In this document: in pieces, positions 1-10,805 of the stretch
Layout of the letters: every line of letters begins with the position of its first letter
Numbering within the stretch: the stretch's first letter is position 1
Assembly (NCBI GenBank): GCA_920105805.1
Contig: CAKKTI010000263.1
Coordinates: forward strand, 1 to 30,655
DNA from: Condylostoma magnum
Taxonomy: Eukaryota; Ciliophora; Heterotrichea; Heterotrichida; Condylostomatidae
Direction of reading: 5' to 3'
DNA length: 30,655 bases
Translations under genes and position numbers: made by a program
The notes under the pieces: model-generated
What the model saw: only the letters and a program-made list of their open reading frames with translations
What the model was told of the DNA's origin: nothing
Databases searched by the model: none

Positions 1-908
1 AACCTTACAAACCCGTACTAATGTTATAGCTTTTTCAAGTATTTTGTTAATTTGGAGTATGTATACGGTACAGAAGGGGCAAAAACAGTTTCATCGTTTT
101 ATAGTTTGAAGTTATACTCAAACGTTAACATTTAATATCTTTGCTTTAAATTCATTATTATCTGATTCAATTTACTCTAAACGTATTACACATTTCCAGG
201 AATAGGCTGTCACTTCTTACCTTACCTCTAGTTTAAAATATTACTATAAAACATTGGCTTCATTCCTTACTAATACAAACTCGTAGGACGTCTAAAATTA
301 ACAATATTAAACCTTACATTTCCAACAATATTTCTATTAAGAACTTTAAAATGAAATCAATTAAAGTGTCCGTAGGTGTTGGCATCAGGCCTCATATATA
401 AATCATACTCATACTCTGAAATCATAACAACTTTATCTAGATTCCCGTTTTCAAATCTACTATCAAACCACAAGTAATTTTAACTTAACCTAGGATGCAT
501 TCCTTAAAACGGGAATTCAAATGGCTTGTTTTTCTTTTTATTCTTAAGAGAAATAGTTTCAAATGCAGATATTAAAGGGTTATTAAAGTTAAAATCATAA
601 GTAGAATCGGTCCTATCAGAGAACATTTTATGCATAACAAAACTATCATACGGTCTATATCCGTAATATATGACTTATCCTTACTGTCCAAATCCATCTA
701 GTGTTATTGGCAAAATAGGCTTATTAAATCTTAAAGGTATCGGTGTGCCAAAGCTATCAGTTTACGGCTTTCACCCGTTAATCATATCAGGCTCCAGGGA
801 GTAGCTCTATGGCACTAAGGGTAAAGTTTATGATATATTATACATTACAAATTAAAAGATGTTTTAACTATGAGCAGTGGTTGAGAAATCTGGGAAATCT
901 GAAGTCAT
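1..908 (-). CDS. Cytosolic carboxypeptidase (AGBL/CCP family, M14), N-terminal part, cut by window edge
   Basis: CCP-family metallocarboxypeptidases trim glutamates from tubulin tails, acting on axonemes and basal bodies (family knowledge). About 300 residues are visible, all from the conserved N-terminal domain that precedes the catalytic domain. Recognisable pieces are NYLWFDSRFENGNLDKVV, EYDLYMRPDANTYGHFNWFHF, then VGNVRFNIVNF, GMKPMFY and FAPSVPYTYSKLTKYL, in the usual family order. The zinc-binding catalytic part lies beyond base 1. TGA codons fall on family Trp positions (FNWFHF, KKWQPIPGN). The start is either ATG at 908 (MTSDFPDFS) or ATG at 845 (MYNISQTLP). The first overlaps the divergent gene that begins near 859; the second leaves only 13 bases between them. 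Family assignment is secure; the exact member is not. Confidence 0.9.
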
Positions 909-1581
909 AGTGCATATTCCTAGACTTAATCTGCTAATTTGCCTTATCACTTGAATTTTACTGTTTAGTAGTTTAATTGCCTCATGCTATGGAATTTTTA
1001 ACTGTGATGAGTTTTTACCTACTCTTAGTTATTTAACTGCGTTTAAAATGCATGATAGAGTGGCTGTGCTTGCTTGGAGTATTTGGGCTCTTGGCTAGAT
1101 TCCCTTCTATTTGATTTCGTATGCAAGATTTAGAGATTTCCTAGGAAATTCTAATTGTATTGTGATGATCTTTATGGGAATTGTGGCATCGTTGGGTTTA
1201 CCAGCTGCTTGTGTTATTGATGAAGTTACTCCATCACATTTTATACCTGCAGAGAAAGTTCATTTGATTATAATAGTTGCCTCTGTGTCACTTCATCTTA
1301 TTTGAATGTTTTTGTCTCTAGAAGCTATTCTAATCAAGGTATGGAAAGTTAAAAGAATGCAGATGTACGAAAAAGTGTTATTTTTATACATTTTCGTGTT
1401 TTTAGTAGTGCTGTATAAGGCGTTCTGGAGTTGGAAAATGACAAATGTGAATATTGATTCAGAAATTTATAAAGAAACTTATTTAGAGTATGCTGCGACT
1501 ACCTTAGGAATATTTCTGCCATTCTTTTATTCGTTAGCTTATGGCAAAACAACGTTTATATTTTGTTGCAGAAGACATTGA
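859..1581 (+). CDS. Frag1/DRAM/Sfk1-family multi-pass membrane protein
   Basis: A protein of about 240 residues with five to six hydrophobic segments. The order fits the Frag1/DRAM family: a short basic lead (VHIPRLN), first membrane span, a lumenal loop with Cys and an LPTLSYLTAF motif, then further spans (IMGIVASLGL-like and VHLIIIVASVSLHLIWMFL). Family members sit in Golgi, lysosomal or plasma membranes; the role here is unknown. In-frame TGA at 1303-1305 reads as Trp inside a membrane span (HLIWMFL), and TAG at 1096 as Gln. The end is placed at TGA 1579-1581, after a Cys/Arg-rich tail, because the convergent TBC gene ends just beyond. The start ATG at 859 overlaps the 5' end of the divergent carboxypeptidase gene if that gene starts at 908. 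Confidence 0.8.
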
Positions 1582-1593
1582 GTAGAAATTAAT

Positions 1594-2769
1594 TTATTTT
1601 ATGTATATAATTGAGTTATTTGTATCTTCATTGAAACTTTGGTTACGAGTCTATGCTGTTACAAGATAGTTGAACTCTTTGGTATCAGTTGGCCTTGTAC
1701 TTTGCCTACTCATATCTTCTTATGTTTTAGTTTATATCTTAAAATCTATACTATTGACTAGGTTACTACTTATTTTATACTTGTTAGCTCTATTAATAAC
1801 TATTTCAATTGATGGAATATTATTACCTATATCAGAAAGTAATTCCATAATGCTTGAAAAATCCATTAATAACATTCTATGCCGGTTGAAAGAAAGTAGG
1901 GCTAAAGCAGTTTTATACATAAATGAAAATCCTTGCACTATAAAGTTATCCCATACACGCACTACATATTCCGTTTTCAGCGTTAGAGTAAATAATCCCA
2001 TAATCCACTTAGTAATTCAAATCTCATTTGGCACCTGCTCTGCTTACATATGATAATAAAGCTATCTGTACTAACGTTTGAAAATTCTATTAAAAACTGC
2101 TACTCTTTACTTGAGTTCAGGAAATCCATCATAAAAGAATCCATCAATTTTAAATCTGAAGGTTAACAGTTCCATAAAAAAGAAACTTTATAGCTCACTT
2201 CCTCCACTAACCAGCAGCAAAAAGCCAGCTATAAAATTCATGCCTTGGCAATAACCTATATCAGGGTGTTCACAGGCAAATCTTTATAACAAACGTGTGA
2301 GAGTCTACTGGCCAATATCTCCATGGTGCTGTGTTTGGAAGTATTTATGGCATGGGTATGTCCTATGAATATCTTTTGCTATTATATTTAATACCTTTTA
2401 ATCTGGATCACTAATGTTTATATAATAAGCTAAGTTTATATTTTTAGATAATCCAAATTTCGAAGTTCAAGCAAGTCATCTGTATTAGGCTGGTGGCCCT
2501 TTACAGATTCTACGATTTATCTTATTCACTCGTTTTTTATCCTTAAGGTATATTTCTAGAGGGTTAGAATATTAGGAGTAACGATTAAGCATACGTTTTC
2601 ATTTAAATATTCTGTTTTATTACTTTTTGTTAATTGTACTATGACAAAGATATTAACCAAATTATGCATCCTCTTGTAAAGGCTATGGGAATGTTCTAAT
2701 ATACAGGGGGATTTGATTATAGGAAGCTGGCTGATTTTAGGATTCTTAACCGTATTGTGAATTGCCCAT
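1594..2769 (-). CDS. TBC-domain Rab GTPase-activating protein
   Basis: A protein of 391 residues. The TBC domain spans roughly residues 90-330. Both catalytic fingers are visible: the arginine finger in the IxxDIxRTYP motif (IIAKDIHRTYP) and the glutamine finger in GYCQGMNFIAG. Other landmarks are the RWLAW entry helix, with both Trp encoded by TGA, GFFYDGFPELK, and the closing KWIMGLFTLTLKTEYVVRVWD followed by ALALL. It should therefore be an active GAP that switches off a Rab in membrane traffic (inference from the intact fingers). The N-terminus MGNSQYGQ carries Gly2 and could be myristoylated, although position 6 is not Ser or Thr. It ends at TAA 1594-1596, 12 bases from the convergent gene's stop. 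The Rab target cannot be told. Confidence 0.92.
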
Positions 2770-2977
2770 ATTTAATAATTTGAAATATAGTAATACTTGT
2801 AAGAATAATTATAACGAGATTTTTTAAGTGTTTTTAATAACTTTCTATAATGTAGTTTATAGTACAGTTAAATACTTTTGAAGAAAGATGCAGCTTATTA
2901 TAGTTTAAAAACTGTTATAATTATAAATAGTTATAGGAAAAATTAGATATCACAATATAACAAAAACTTATTCATAT

Positions 2978-4168
2978 ATGGATAAACTAAAAAGCAAAAC
3001 AAGTAAGAAAACATAATAAAAGCTATATAAAAGTGAGTCCCTAGTGAATATATTAAAAGGCTAACATTCAATTACATCTTTCAATATCATCCAACTTATT
3101 ATAGTAGCAAAGTACTAAGAATGTTGTTAGTACACTAAGCTTTTCATACTATTTCCGATTTTTACCATCTTTTGTATTTTTTCTTAGGCTTATAAATAAA
3201 TATGAAGTAATTATTCTATTTGAGAAACAACGCTCTAGTATGGCTTGGAGTGACTGTCTATGTTACTGGATATAATTTTGCTCCTATAGTTAATTGGGAA
3301 ACTATCTATAGGCTAAGATATTATTTAGGAAACGATCCAAGAAAGGAGTAGTTTAGTTAGCATTTTAAGAAAACATAAAAAAATAGTTGTTGTAGTATTA
3401 ATGTAGATAGTTGTTAGATTAGGCGCTGTATAATAATAAATGGATATATAAGCTTATTTTACTGATGAAGAAAAGTACTTGTGTTATAAACTAAGATAAT
3501 CTAATACCTTTTTCATTAATCTTAAGCTTGTTTACTATATCATCAAGTTCTTTTGATTAACCTTAAGCATATTGGTGTTCAGCCCTGATTGCAACTCACA
3601 GTTTTAAGCTGTTTATTTTGTCTATTGTGGAATAATATTTCTCAAAGCCTTTTACTTTCGCCAAGTGATCCATAGATCCCGATAATACTACAGTAGTAGG
3701 TGAGTATCAACTTTTGGGATGCTTAGAATGCATCACTTCTTAAATATGTAACCTATACTCAGAGTATGTATAATAAATATTGCATTCCTAATTGCCTTTG
3801 CAATCTAAGCTAATTCTGAATGTATGGAAGGTGAGTTTTAGATATGAATTTGGACTATAGTAGCTTAAAGTTTACTAGGAATATTATTTTCCTTTATCTT
3901 TTTACTTTTGAATGCATTTAATAAAATAAATATAAGCAATGTGAATTAAGAACAGGATATAACAAATATTGTTTAAAATAATCTGAACTTGAAGGTTGTT
4001 TAACCTAAAGATGAAAAAGATCCATGCCCAATTTGCTTAATTGCTTATGGAAGTGAATATGTTGTTAGGCTTGGCTGTGATCACAATTTCCATTAGCAAT
4101 GTATTCAGTAGTGACTAGAATAAAACCCAAGGTGTCCGATGTGTAGAGTTGATATAAATAATAAGTAA
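2978..4168 (+). CDS. Multi-pass membrane RING-H2 protein, probable E3 ubiquitin ligase
   Basis: About 396 residues. A chain of hydrophobic segments (four to six spans) occupies residues 50-320, and a RING-H2 finger closes the C-terminus. The finger reads CPICLIAYGSEYVV, then LGCDHNFHQQCI and QQWLEQNPRCPMC, so all eight metal ligands (C-C, C-H, H-C, C-C) are present. The conserved Trp after the fifth and sixth ligands is encoded by TGA at 4112-4114, and two TAG codons nearby read as Gln. This is one of the best proofs of the code. RING-H2 proteins of this layout are membrane-bound ubiquitin ligases. The N-terminal half has no recognised domain. The start is uncertain: ATG 2978 is used, but 2888 is in frame upstream and 3440 downstream. 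The stop is taken as TAA 4166-4168. Confidence 0.8.
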
Positions 4169-4280
4169 GGTATTAATCTATATCTATTGTATTTGAAAAT
4201 ATGTTAGCGATAATATACTTAATAACTACTCTTAAATAGAGAGTAAATATTAACTATACAAATTATAAATCACAACATTA

Positions 4281-5591
4281 CTAACTAGTAGCCACAATGT
4301 TACTTTTGATCATGTCTACATGATCTTCAAATCTAGAGACTCTTTACTCTATCAACACCAATGTTCTCGTTACAACGTCTAATTAAGTTACTACTCTATC
4401 AACAGCTTACTGAACTTCTGCTGGAACCTGTTCAGAATTAGGAGCAATCTGGCTTTATGGAATCTTTTAAGCTAAGAAATTTGGATCTGACATTTAGAAA
4501 TACTCTTACGCTGTTATATTAGCAGAAGCAGGGCCATTTGACTCATTTGGCTAAATAGCAGAGGGATTGAAAGAGTCAGATTACCATGAAATTTCCCCTT
4601 TCAACGGTGATCTTTGTCTAGGTTACATTTTACTTTGACTTTAAGTCTTAGCAGGGGCTTCAGGCTATTCTTCGATTTTATTCTTCCATACTAAAACCTA
4701 ATTATCCCCTCCTCCAGACACAAAGTAATCCCCTTGTTCCGAGAATCTTACACAATTAGCACTTGTCTGGTGTCCATATAAAGTATACAAAAGCTGTCCT
4801 TATCTCAAATCCCAGATTTTTAGTGATGAGTCATTCGAAGAGGATAATAAATAGTTACCACTAGGATGAAAGTCAATACTACTAACAGTATCAACATGTG
4901 CATCATAGTGCTATATAAGCCTGAACGTCCTTATATCCCAAATTTTCATTTTAGTGTCTTCACTGCCAGCAGCTACACACGTTCCATCGGGATGAAACTA
5001 AACCTTTGTTATATAGCCAGTATGATCTGGGAAGGAATTCAAGCAAGACTTAGTAGCCACATCCCACAGTTTCACCGTTTTATCATCACTTCCTGATACA
5101 ACTAGAGAAGTATCAGGGTTAAAACGAGCAGATCTAACCCAGTTCGAGTGACCGGTAAAAGATTATTGAAATTTCCTATCGCATACGTTCCAGATCTTAA
5201 TAGTTTTGTCATCAGAGCTTGTTAGTAGATACATGCCAAGAGAATTAAAGCTGACACTGCGAACTGGGCCAGAATGACCTCGGATTACCTAGCTTTTACC
5301 TTTAACTGTTGTTTCCCATAGTCTTACAGTGTTGTCCTTACTACTGCTTGCTAGAAGACTTGATGTTGGGGAAAAATGTAAATCAGTAACAGCTGAGCGG
5401 TGACCTACGTATTTATAAGGGCGCAAGTCTGGTTTAAAATGCCAGATTTGGATAGATGAGTCTTCAGAGCCTGAGGCAACGTTTTTCATATTGGGGTTTA
5501 AAGACACTGTGTTGACTGTTGCTCTGTGTCCTCTGAAAGAGCGCGAAAGTTGAGGGTCATTTGTTGATACGGGGATTTTAAAATCTGCCAT
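4281..5591 (-). CDS. POC1: POC1 centriolar/basal-body WD40 protein
   Basis: A 436-residue protein, the usual POC1 size. Seven WD40 repeats fill residues 1-300 (for example [43 protein letters not shown]). A linker rich in Gln and Pro follows. The C-terminal coiled coil (near [18 protein letters not shown]) matches the POC1-specific tail motif. POC1 stabilises triplet microtubules of basal bodies; ciliates depend on it for cortical organisation (family knowledge). TAA and TAG codons fall on sites where relatives carry Gln or a similar residue, such as the RLIQHYDAH stretch. The reading ends at TAG 4281-4283 followed by TAA. No in-frame TGA occurs nearby, so TAA or TAG must serve as the terminator here. 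It is divergently paired with an Sfi1-like gene. Confidence 0.95.
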
Positions 5592-5835
5592 TTTTAGTTT
5601 ATTAGGCCTATTTTGGTGTTTTTAGTAGAAGGTTTAAATTGGTTTTGGTGATTTTATGTATTGAGGTGTGGAATTAGAGGTTTATAGGTATTAAGCTGGA
5701 GAATTGAGAGTATTGCATAAACTTTATTGAAATATAAGTGTATTATATATAAGCAGCTGATTTATATTACAACTTTTCTTATAAACCTAATTTCCCTATA
5801 CATTCTCAATTCTCGAATACAACAATACACATAAA
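5592..5835. promoter_or_regulatory. Divergent promoter region between POC1 and an F/LxxW-repeat gene
   Basis: These 244 bases separate two divergent start codons (5591 minus and 5836 plus). They hold no convincing coding stretch. A TATA-like run (TATATATAAG) lies near 5743-5752, and the rest is AT-rich. Shared regulation is an inference from the layout; no factor-binding site is recognised. Confidence 0.4.
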
Positions 5836-7134
5836 ATGTCAAATATGTTCAAAACGATTCCAGGGCGCCAATTTACAATAACAAGCACTAAGTTATACGC
5901 AGCATAATCAATTTATAAGTTCCTATTCAGTAAATTGATGGTAAATTCTCGCATTGTTAAGAGATTTAGACAGTGATAGCTGGCATATATAATAAATGTA
6001 CTAAATTTTGTGTATGAAAGGCACAGAAAAACCCTAAGAAACTATAATAAATCTGCTTGTTATCTTTTAGAGTGCATAGTCAAGCGGAGTAAAAGAACAG
6101 CTTTATACTAGTGAAAAAACAGAACTAAGCAATTCAGTAATACCTCATTATGTTAAAGTTAAATTGAAGGAGTAGTAAAGCTTTTTGGATTGTTATAACA
6201 GAGATTAGCAGCTCCTTAAAGTATTCTAAGAATCAAAGAAAGCATTTAAAAGGTTTCACAGCTTAAAATAAGGTAAACACTAGGTTTTGCAGTCTGAAAA
6301 ATAAACACTGTTAAATCCATAAGACTAGAAAACAAACAAGAAATTGCCATTTAAACCATTATAAGTAAGCTTTATTAAAAAACTGCACCTGTAATGCTAT
6401 TTGGGCTTAAAAAGTGTATTTAGAGGCGAGGATACTTCATAGGGCTGACCAATATAATGATTTTATTGAAAGGTGTTATAGAAAGAGGCGTTAATTAATC
6501 TTTCATCTAAATAATGAAATTTTAGCCAGAAATAATTAAACCTTGGAGAAACTAAGAAAAATTGACAAAGCTTAAAAGTACAAGCTAAGAAATGGGAGTT
6601 AAATGCCTAGATTTATATTTGAATAAGTATGATCTAGAAACGATACAAGGTAAACTAAGATACTGGATTAAGTGAAAAATTAATGCATAGAGTAGAAACA
6701 AAAAAGTGTGGAAAAAAATAGAGTCTCCTGTATAGCTAAATTAATTTGGTATTACTGTAATAGCAAATTTACTAAAGAATAATTATAAAGCTACTTTATT
6801 TTAATCATTTTATCGATGAAAGTGTAAAAGAGAAAAATAAGCGAGAATTGTGTCAAGGACTGATTGGAATATTGTTTAAAATTAAGCTTAGATTAGTTCT
6901 GAGTTGGAAAATTAAATACAGAAGAGATCAAATGAAATTAATAGACTGAAGAAGTAGTAAAATGTATTGAAAATAAGCAAAGTTTTTCATACTAGATTAG
7001 ACTTTCTATTTAAGCTATTGAAATAGAACACTATGCCAATTTAATAAAATACATAAGATGTGTTATTCGATTATGTTAAATATTTAGAAGAACAGCTTGG
7101 AGTGGAATCCAAAGATTTATCGCAATTAGGCTAA
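5836..7134 (+). CDS. Sfi1-like F/LxxW-repeat protein (putative centrin-binding)
   Basis: A basic, helix-rich protein of 432 residues with recurring F/L-x-x-W motifs followed by Lys or Arg: FRQW (Trp47), LYQW (Trp93), FAVW (Trp154), RYWIKW (Trp277 and Trp280) and FYRW (Trp328). Most of these Trp residues are encoded by TGA. The pattern resembles Sfi1 repeats, which bind centrin in centrosomes and basal bodies, although the spacing is looser than in yeast Sfi1. The C-terminal 100 residues form a likely coiled coil (SSELENQIQKRSNEINRLKK) and end near YLEEQLGVESKDLSQLGQ. The start is the first ATG of the open frame, and the stop is TAA 7132-7134, eight bases from the convergent gene's stop. Its divergent partner POC1 supports a basal-body role (inference). 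The family is not identified with certainty. Confidence 0.75.
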
Positions 7135-7141
7135 TTTATTA

Positions 7142-9358
7142 TTAACTATTTCCTTTCATTATCTTCTTCTCTAAATATTACAAATAAGTTTATAGTTACA
7201 ATTTCTTTTAGCTTTTATTATCAGATTGAATTAAAGGCATACTTATTTTCCTCAATTATAGTTAATCTCAGTTAATTTATGAAAATACTTAATCGTTTTT
7301 GAATTTTACTGCTTTAATTCGTTAGATAGGGTTCTTATTTAGCAATATCTTTACAAAATCAATTATATTTTAGTCTCCTGATATAAAGCAAGGGTCTTAA
7401 TTAAGTATTTCATAATAAATTCGCATTGGATCAGTTTCATTTTACCCAAATGGAAATCTTTTGAATAGCATAATATACATCATAACTCCTAAATTTCAGT
7501 AATCAGCTAAGAAATTATAACCTGATCCTTTTAGTACTTCTGGAGCAATGTATTACGGAGTTCCAATTATAGTAAAAGTTCTGTCTTAAATTTCTTTAGA
7601 GGAGTTAAAATTGTGTAAAACTGGGTATCCGTAATTATCTAATATAAAGTTTTAAAGGGTTAAATCTCTGTGAATTATTTACTATTTATGCATATATTTG
7701 ATTGTTTAGAGAATACTAGCTGAATATAATTTGATTTAATCATTAGTAATTTGTCAAGAGTTTACAATACTTAAAAGAGTAGTTTAACCTGCGTATTATT
7801 AGAATAGATAAATTCACTTTTAGTCACTTTAAAAATCAATTAATTAAGCAATTCCAGGATGTTTGAGTCTTTTAAGGATTTCTTATTGATTTAGAACTTA
7901 GTTATATTGTTTTTGCTATTATAGCTCTTTGATTAAAGCTATTTTTATTATTACATAATGTTGATCTTCCTCAGAGAAGTATTTAAAGACGTTTCATAGT
8001 CTTCCATTGATCATAACCTTTTCTACAGGGATTTATTATAAATCTATTTCATTTGGTATATTAGAATCTTCTGCAAGCAACTTTTTTATAATATTTTGCT
8101 CAACCGGGTTATCTATATAATAAAACAATGATTCCCCTTATGAGATAATATCATGCTTTTGTATCTATTCTCTCAATAATGCAAGCTCCCCAAAATAATA
8201 GTCTGATTGTTGTTTAGAATCAACTGTGATTAATCCTTGCCTGAGTATATATAGCCCATCAATAAGCTAATCTTTACTACTAATTATCTATTCGTCATAA
8301 AATTAGACAATTTGATAATTTTAAGAAATCTTTTGTAAGAATATAGTAGAAATGTGCTAAAATTCAGGAATTTATGTCAATTTAGTTATAAGTTGTTAAT
8401 GGTCATTAAATTCTTTTCTAACTAAACTTTTGATTTAGTTATATTCTAATCCAGCATATCCACTTTTACTCACTTCTAATACTTATTTTTATAAGCTGTA
8501 AATTTCGTATATATCGATATTAAATAGATTCTGTAAACTTTCAATATTAATAATTAAAAAATCCGCAGATTCACTTTCTATTCAATACTTATGGCTTTTT
8601 AATATTTTTACACCTTATTTTATCTTTCCTTGTCTCTTAACTAGGCCTTTGGTTATAATTATTAATATTCCATGTTTTCTTTTGATAGAATTTCCTTAAT
8701 ACAAAGTTTTAGACTTAAACTAGGATTATAGAATATACTTTATCCATCACTTTAGTTAGATAAAGGTTTATTATAAAGCATAATCAATTGATTTATACTT
8801 TTAATTTACAATCTTTTGTATTATAGATCTAAATGAATGTCTATCAATAATTCAAAGTTTTACATCACTGTTAGAAATGTAGTCTCCTTTCCTAATAGTA
8901 TTATTAACTAAACCAATCTCACCAAAACTGCAACCAGACTGAAAAGTTTATACTAATTATTCACCTTCATAATAACTAACAGTTCCACTTTAAATAATAA
9001 AAAAGCTAGTAGAAATATCTCCCTTTTAACTAATTATTTGATTGTGTTGTATATAGAAAAGATTAATTTTTCGTATAATTTCCTTAAGTATGCAATTTTC
9101 AAGTTGACTTAATAATACAGATAAACTCAAAGCTTATTTTAGAATTTACTCGCTGTTTTAATTAGTATCAGTGATTTGTTGTATTGTTTAAGAAGCTTCG
9201 AATATATGAGTTTGATACTCATCTGAATTTATTATTTATAGTCCAGTGTTAACACTACTTTTATTATACTGAAATTACATAGAGATTTATTTACTTTAGA
9301 TTGATCTCTTCTAAAACTAATAAGTGTCATTTCTTTTAGTATTAAGGCAATTTCCCAT
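7142..9358 (-). CDS. PKG-like protein with degenerate cNMP-binding domains and a probable pseudokinase domain
   Basis: A 738-residue protein with the layout of protist cGMP-dependent kinases. The N-terminus MGNCLNTK is a strong myristoylation and palmitoylation signal. Three cNMP-binding-like domains follow at about residues 80-180, 197-297 and 320-417. The first keeps FGEIG and an Arg (NNTIRKG). The third keeps FGELALL but lacks the phosphate-binding Arg. The middle one is barely recognisable. The AGC-type kinase domain (about 440-690) keeps the VAIK-type Lys (VIIKIA), HRDLTLQN, GTPQYIAPE and DYWNLGVMMY. However, the DFG motif reads NFN near residue 582, so the Mg-binding Asp is missing. The product may be a membrane-tethered pseudokinase that scaffolds or competes with active PKG (inference). 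The stop is placed at TAA 7142-7144, followed by two more in-frame TAA codons. Confidence 0.85.
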
Positions 9359-9624
9359 ATTATTTAATCAATCTCATAATAATTATATTGATAGTGTAAT
9401 CATTAGTATATAATTATACAAGTTGCCTATAGTAAATTAATAGCTTTTGATATTGTTTTTTCATTAAAGCTATAATAAATAGCCCCTATATATTACTTTA
9501 ATTATTTGTAATTATCAACTTTTAGTAAGCATTGTAATTTTTAATATGGAACATAATAGAACAACTGTACTTATTTTTACAGTTAAACTAAAACTTTTAA
9601 AGTATAATAAAGCAAATTATACAA

Positions 9625-9963
9625 ATGGTTTTAACTACCTTACTTTTTTAAGAATTATTTTAGGATTATTGTAGAATTTATTGTTTAAGTTATTTTAGTT
9701 ATTAAAGGAACGTTATTAGGATATAAATGTTAACATTTTTGTTTTACATAATTGAAGAGCCTTTATAAAAATTAAGTATAAATAGTGCCAACGATATCAT
9801 ATAAAGAGAATAGTTGTTCTAATAATGATTGTTGTATTTAATAATTACAACCTTTGAAAGACTCAATACTAATTTATACCAGCAGTACACATTTACTCCA
9901 TTTATATTAGAATACAGTTTTAACTTCGTATTAATATAAACAAAAATAACACATAGAAATTAG
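9625..9963 (+). CDS. Uncertain short open stretch, no recognised domain
   Basis: The 620 bases between the start of the PKG-like gene and the end of the TMEM8-like gene hold one plus-strand frame that reads plausibly with reassigned codons, from ATG 9625 to about TAG 9961. The best part runs through IIQREQLFQQWLLYLIITTF and FTPFILEYSFNF. It would be convergent with the TMEM8-like gene. In AT-rich DNA without fixed stop codons, long open frames arise by chance, so this may be spacer. The bases 9359-9624 show nothing clear beyond AT-rich sequence. Confidence 0.3.
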
Positions 9964-9982
9964 ATAAAGACTGAATATCTAA

Positions 9983-10741
9983 CTAAATAGTATTGATTTT
10001 GGTGGATTTACCAAATATCCAGTCATAGAAAAATACCTTAGAAGTAACAAAAGTAGCTGTAAATCTAGGCTGTCTACAATACTTGGTGATTTCAATTCCA
10101 GGTATTTCTCTATCCTTATCAATTACTTACCAGAAATAAATGCTTTATATACCAACAAATAAATGCCATAATCCATGCCACATCCTTAAATAATCATTCT
10201 AATCATCTAACCCTTTAATAAAGCAAATTAAAGCTACAAATAAAAATATACTGCTTCTTTTCAAATAAAACATATTAAATCGAGGCATTCTGACAAACAA
10301 ACACTTAAAAACAAATATACCAAAAAACAGTAGTATTGGCACCACAGTGTTGATTAAATCCCAAGGATGCTTAGTTTACATTGTAAGTGTAATAAAAAGT
10401 CCTAGCATATTGAGCATTAAGTCTGTATCACAAAATGGCACTGATTTATATTTGTCCTTTGGACTTTTCTGAAGATTGTCCATAAGGTATATAAATAGTG
10501 TAATAAAGCACATAATAGCAGCTATATTGTCGAGCCTGTGCCATCCACCAGAGTTTAGGTAAAAAGCTTTAATGTGAACGCTTTCCATTGAGTGGTATAG
10601 AAACGAAGTAATGAAGGTGAATATACCTAAATAAACCTGAAAGTACATCCGCTTAGCATATAAGAGATACAAGGCAGGAATACAAGCAACATTGGTCACT
10701 CCTGTTATAATAAGCATCAGAAACTCCTCAGCCGTAAGCAT
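9983..10741 (-). CDS. TMEM8/myomaker-like seven-pass protein (CREST superfamily)
   Basis: A 252-residue protein with seven hydrophobic segments, close to the size of myomaker. CREST-superfamily residues thought to form a metal-dependent hydrolase site are visible: Ser and His in ITSFLYHSME, Asp in GWHRLDNIAA and paired His in LRMWHGLWHLF. Family members include the GPI-cleaving PGAP6/TMEM8A, myomaker and alkaline ceramidase relatives. Substrate and location here are unknown. The standard-code frame breaks at 10376-10378, where TAA reads as Gln (LTMQTKHPWDL). The likely stop is TAG 9983-9985 after KSTKINTI. A cytosolic tail of about 60 residues follows the last span. Confidence 0.82.
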
Positions 10742-10805
10742 CTTTTATAAATTTAGTAAGAACAAAAGTTGTTGAAATTTAATTATATCAAAGAAAATAT
10801 AAATA

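Noticed and set aside
1670-2053. Plus-strand hydrophobic open frame opposite the TBC gene
   Set aside because: The minus strand carries conserved TBC motifs through the whole stretch; the plus frame is a shadow.
3202-3378. Small plus-strand gene for a 58-residue membrane protein
   Set aside because: It looked plausible alone, but another frame runs unbroken from 2978 through this stretch into the RING-H2 domain and explains it better.
4866-5096. Plus-strand open frame inside the POC1 region
   Set aside because: Antisense to clear WD40 repeats of POC1.
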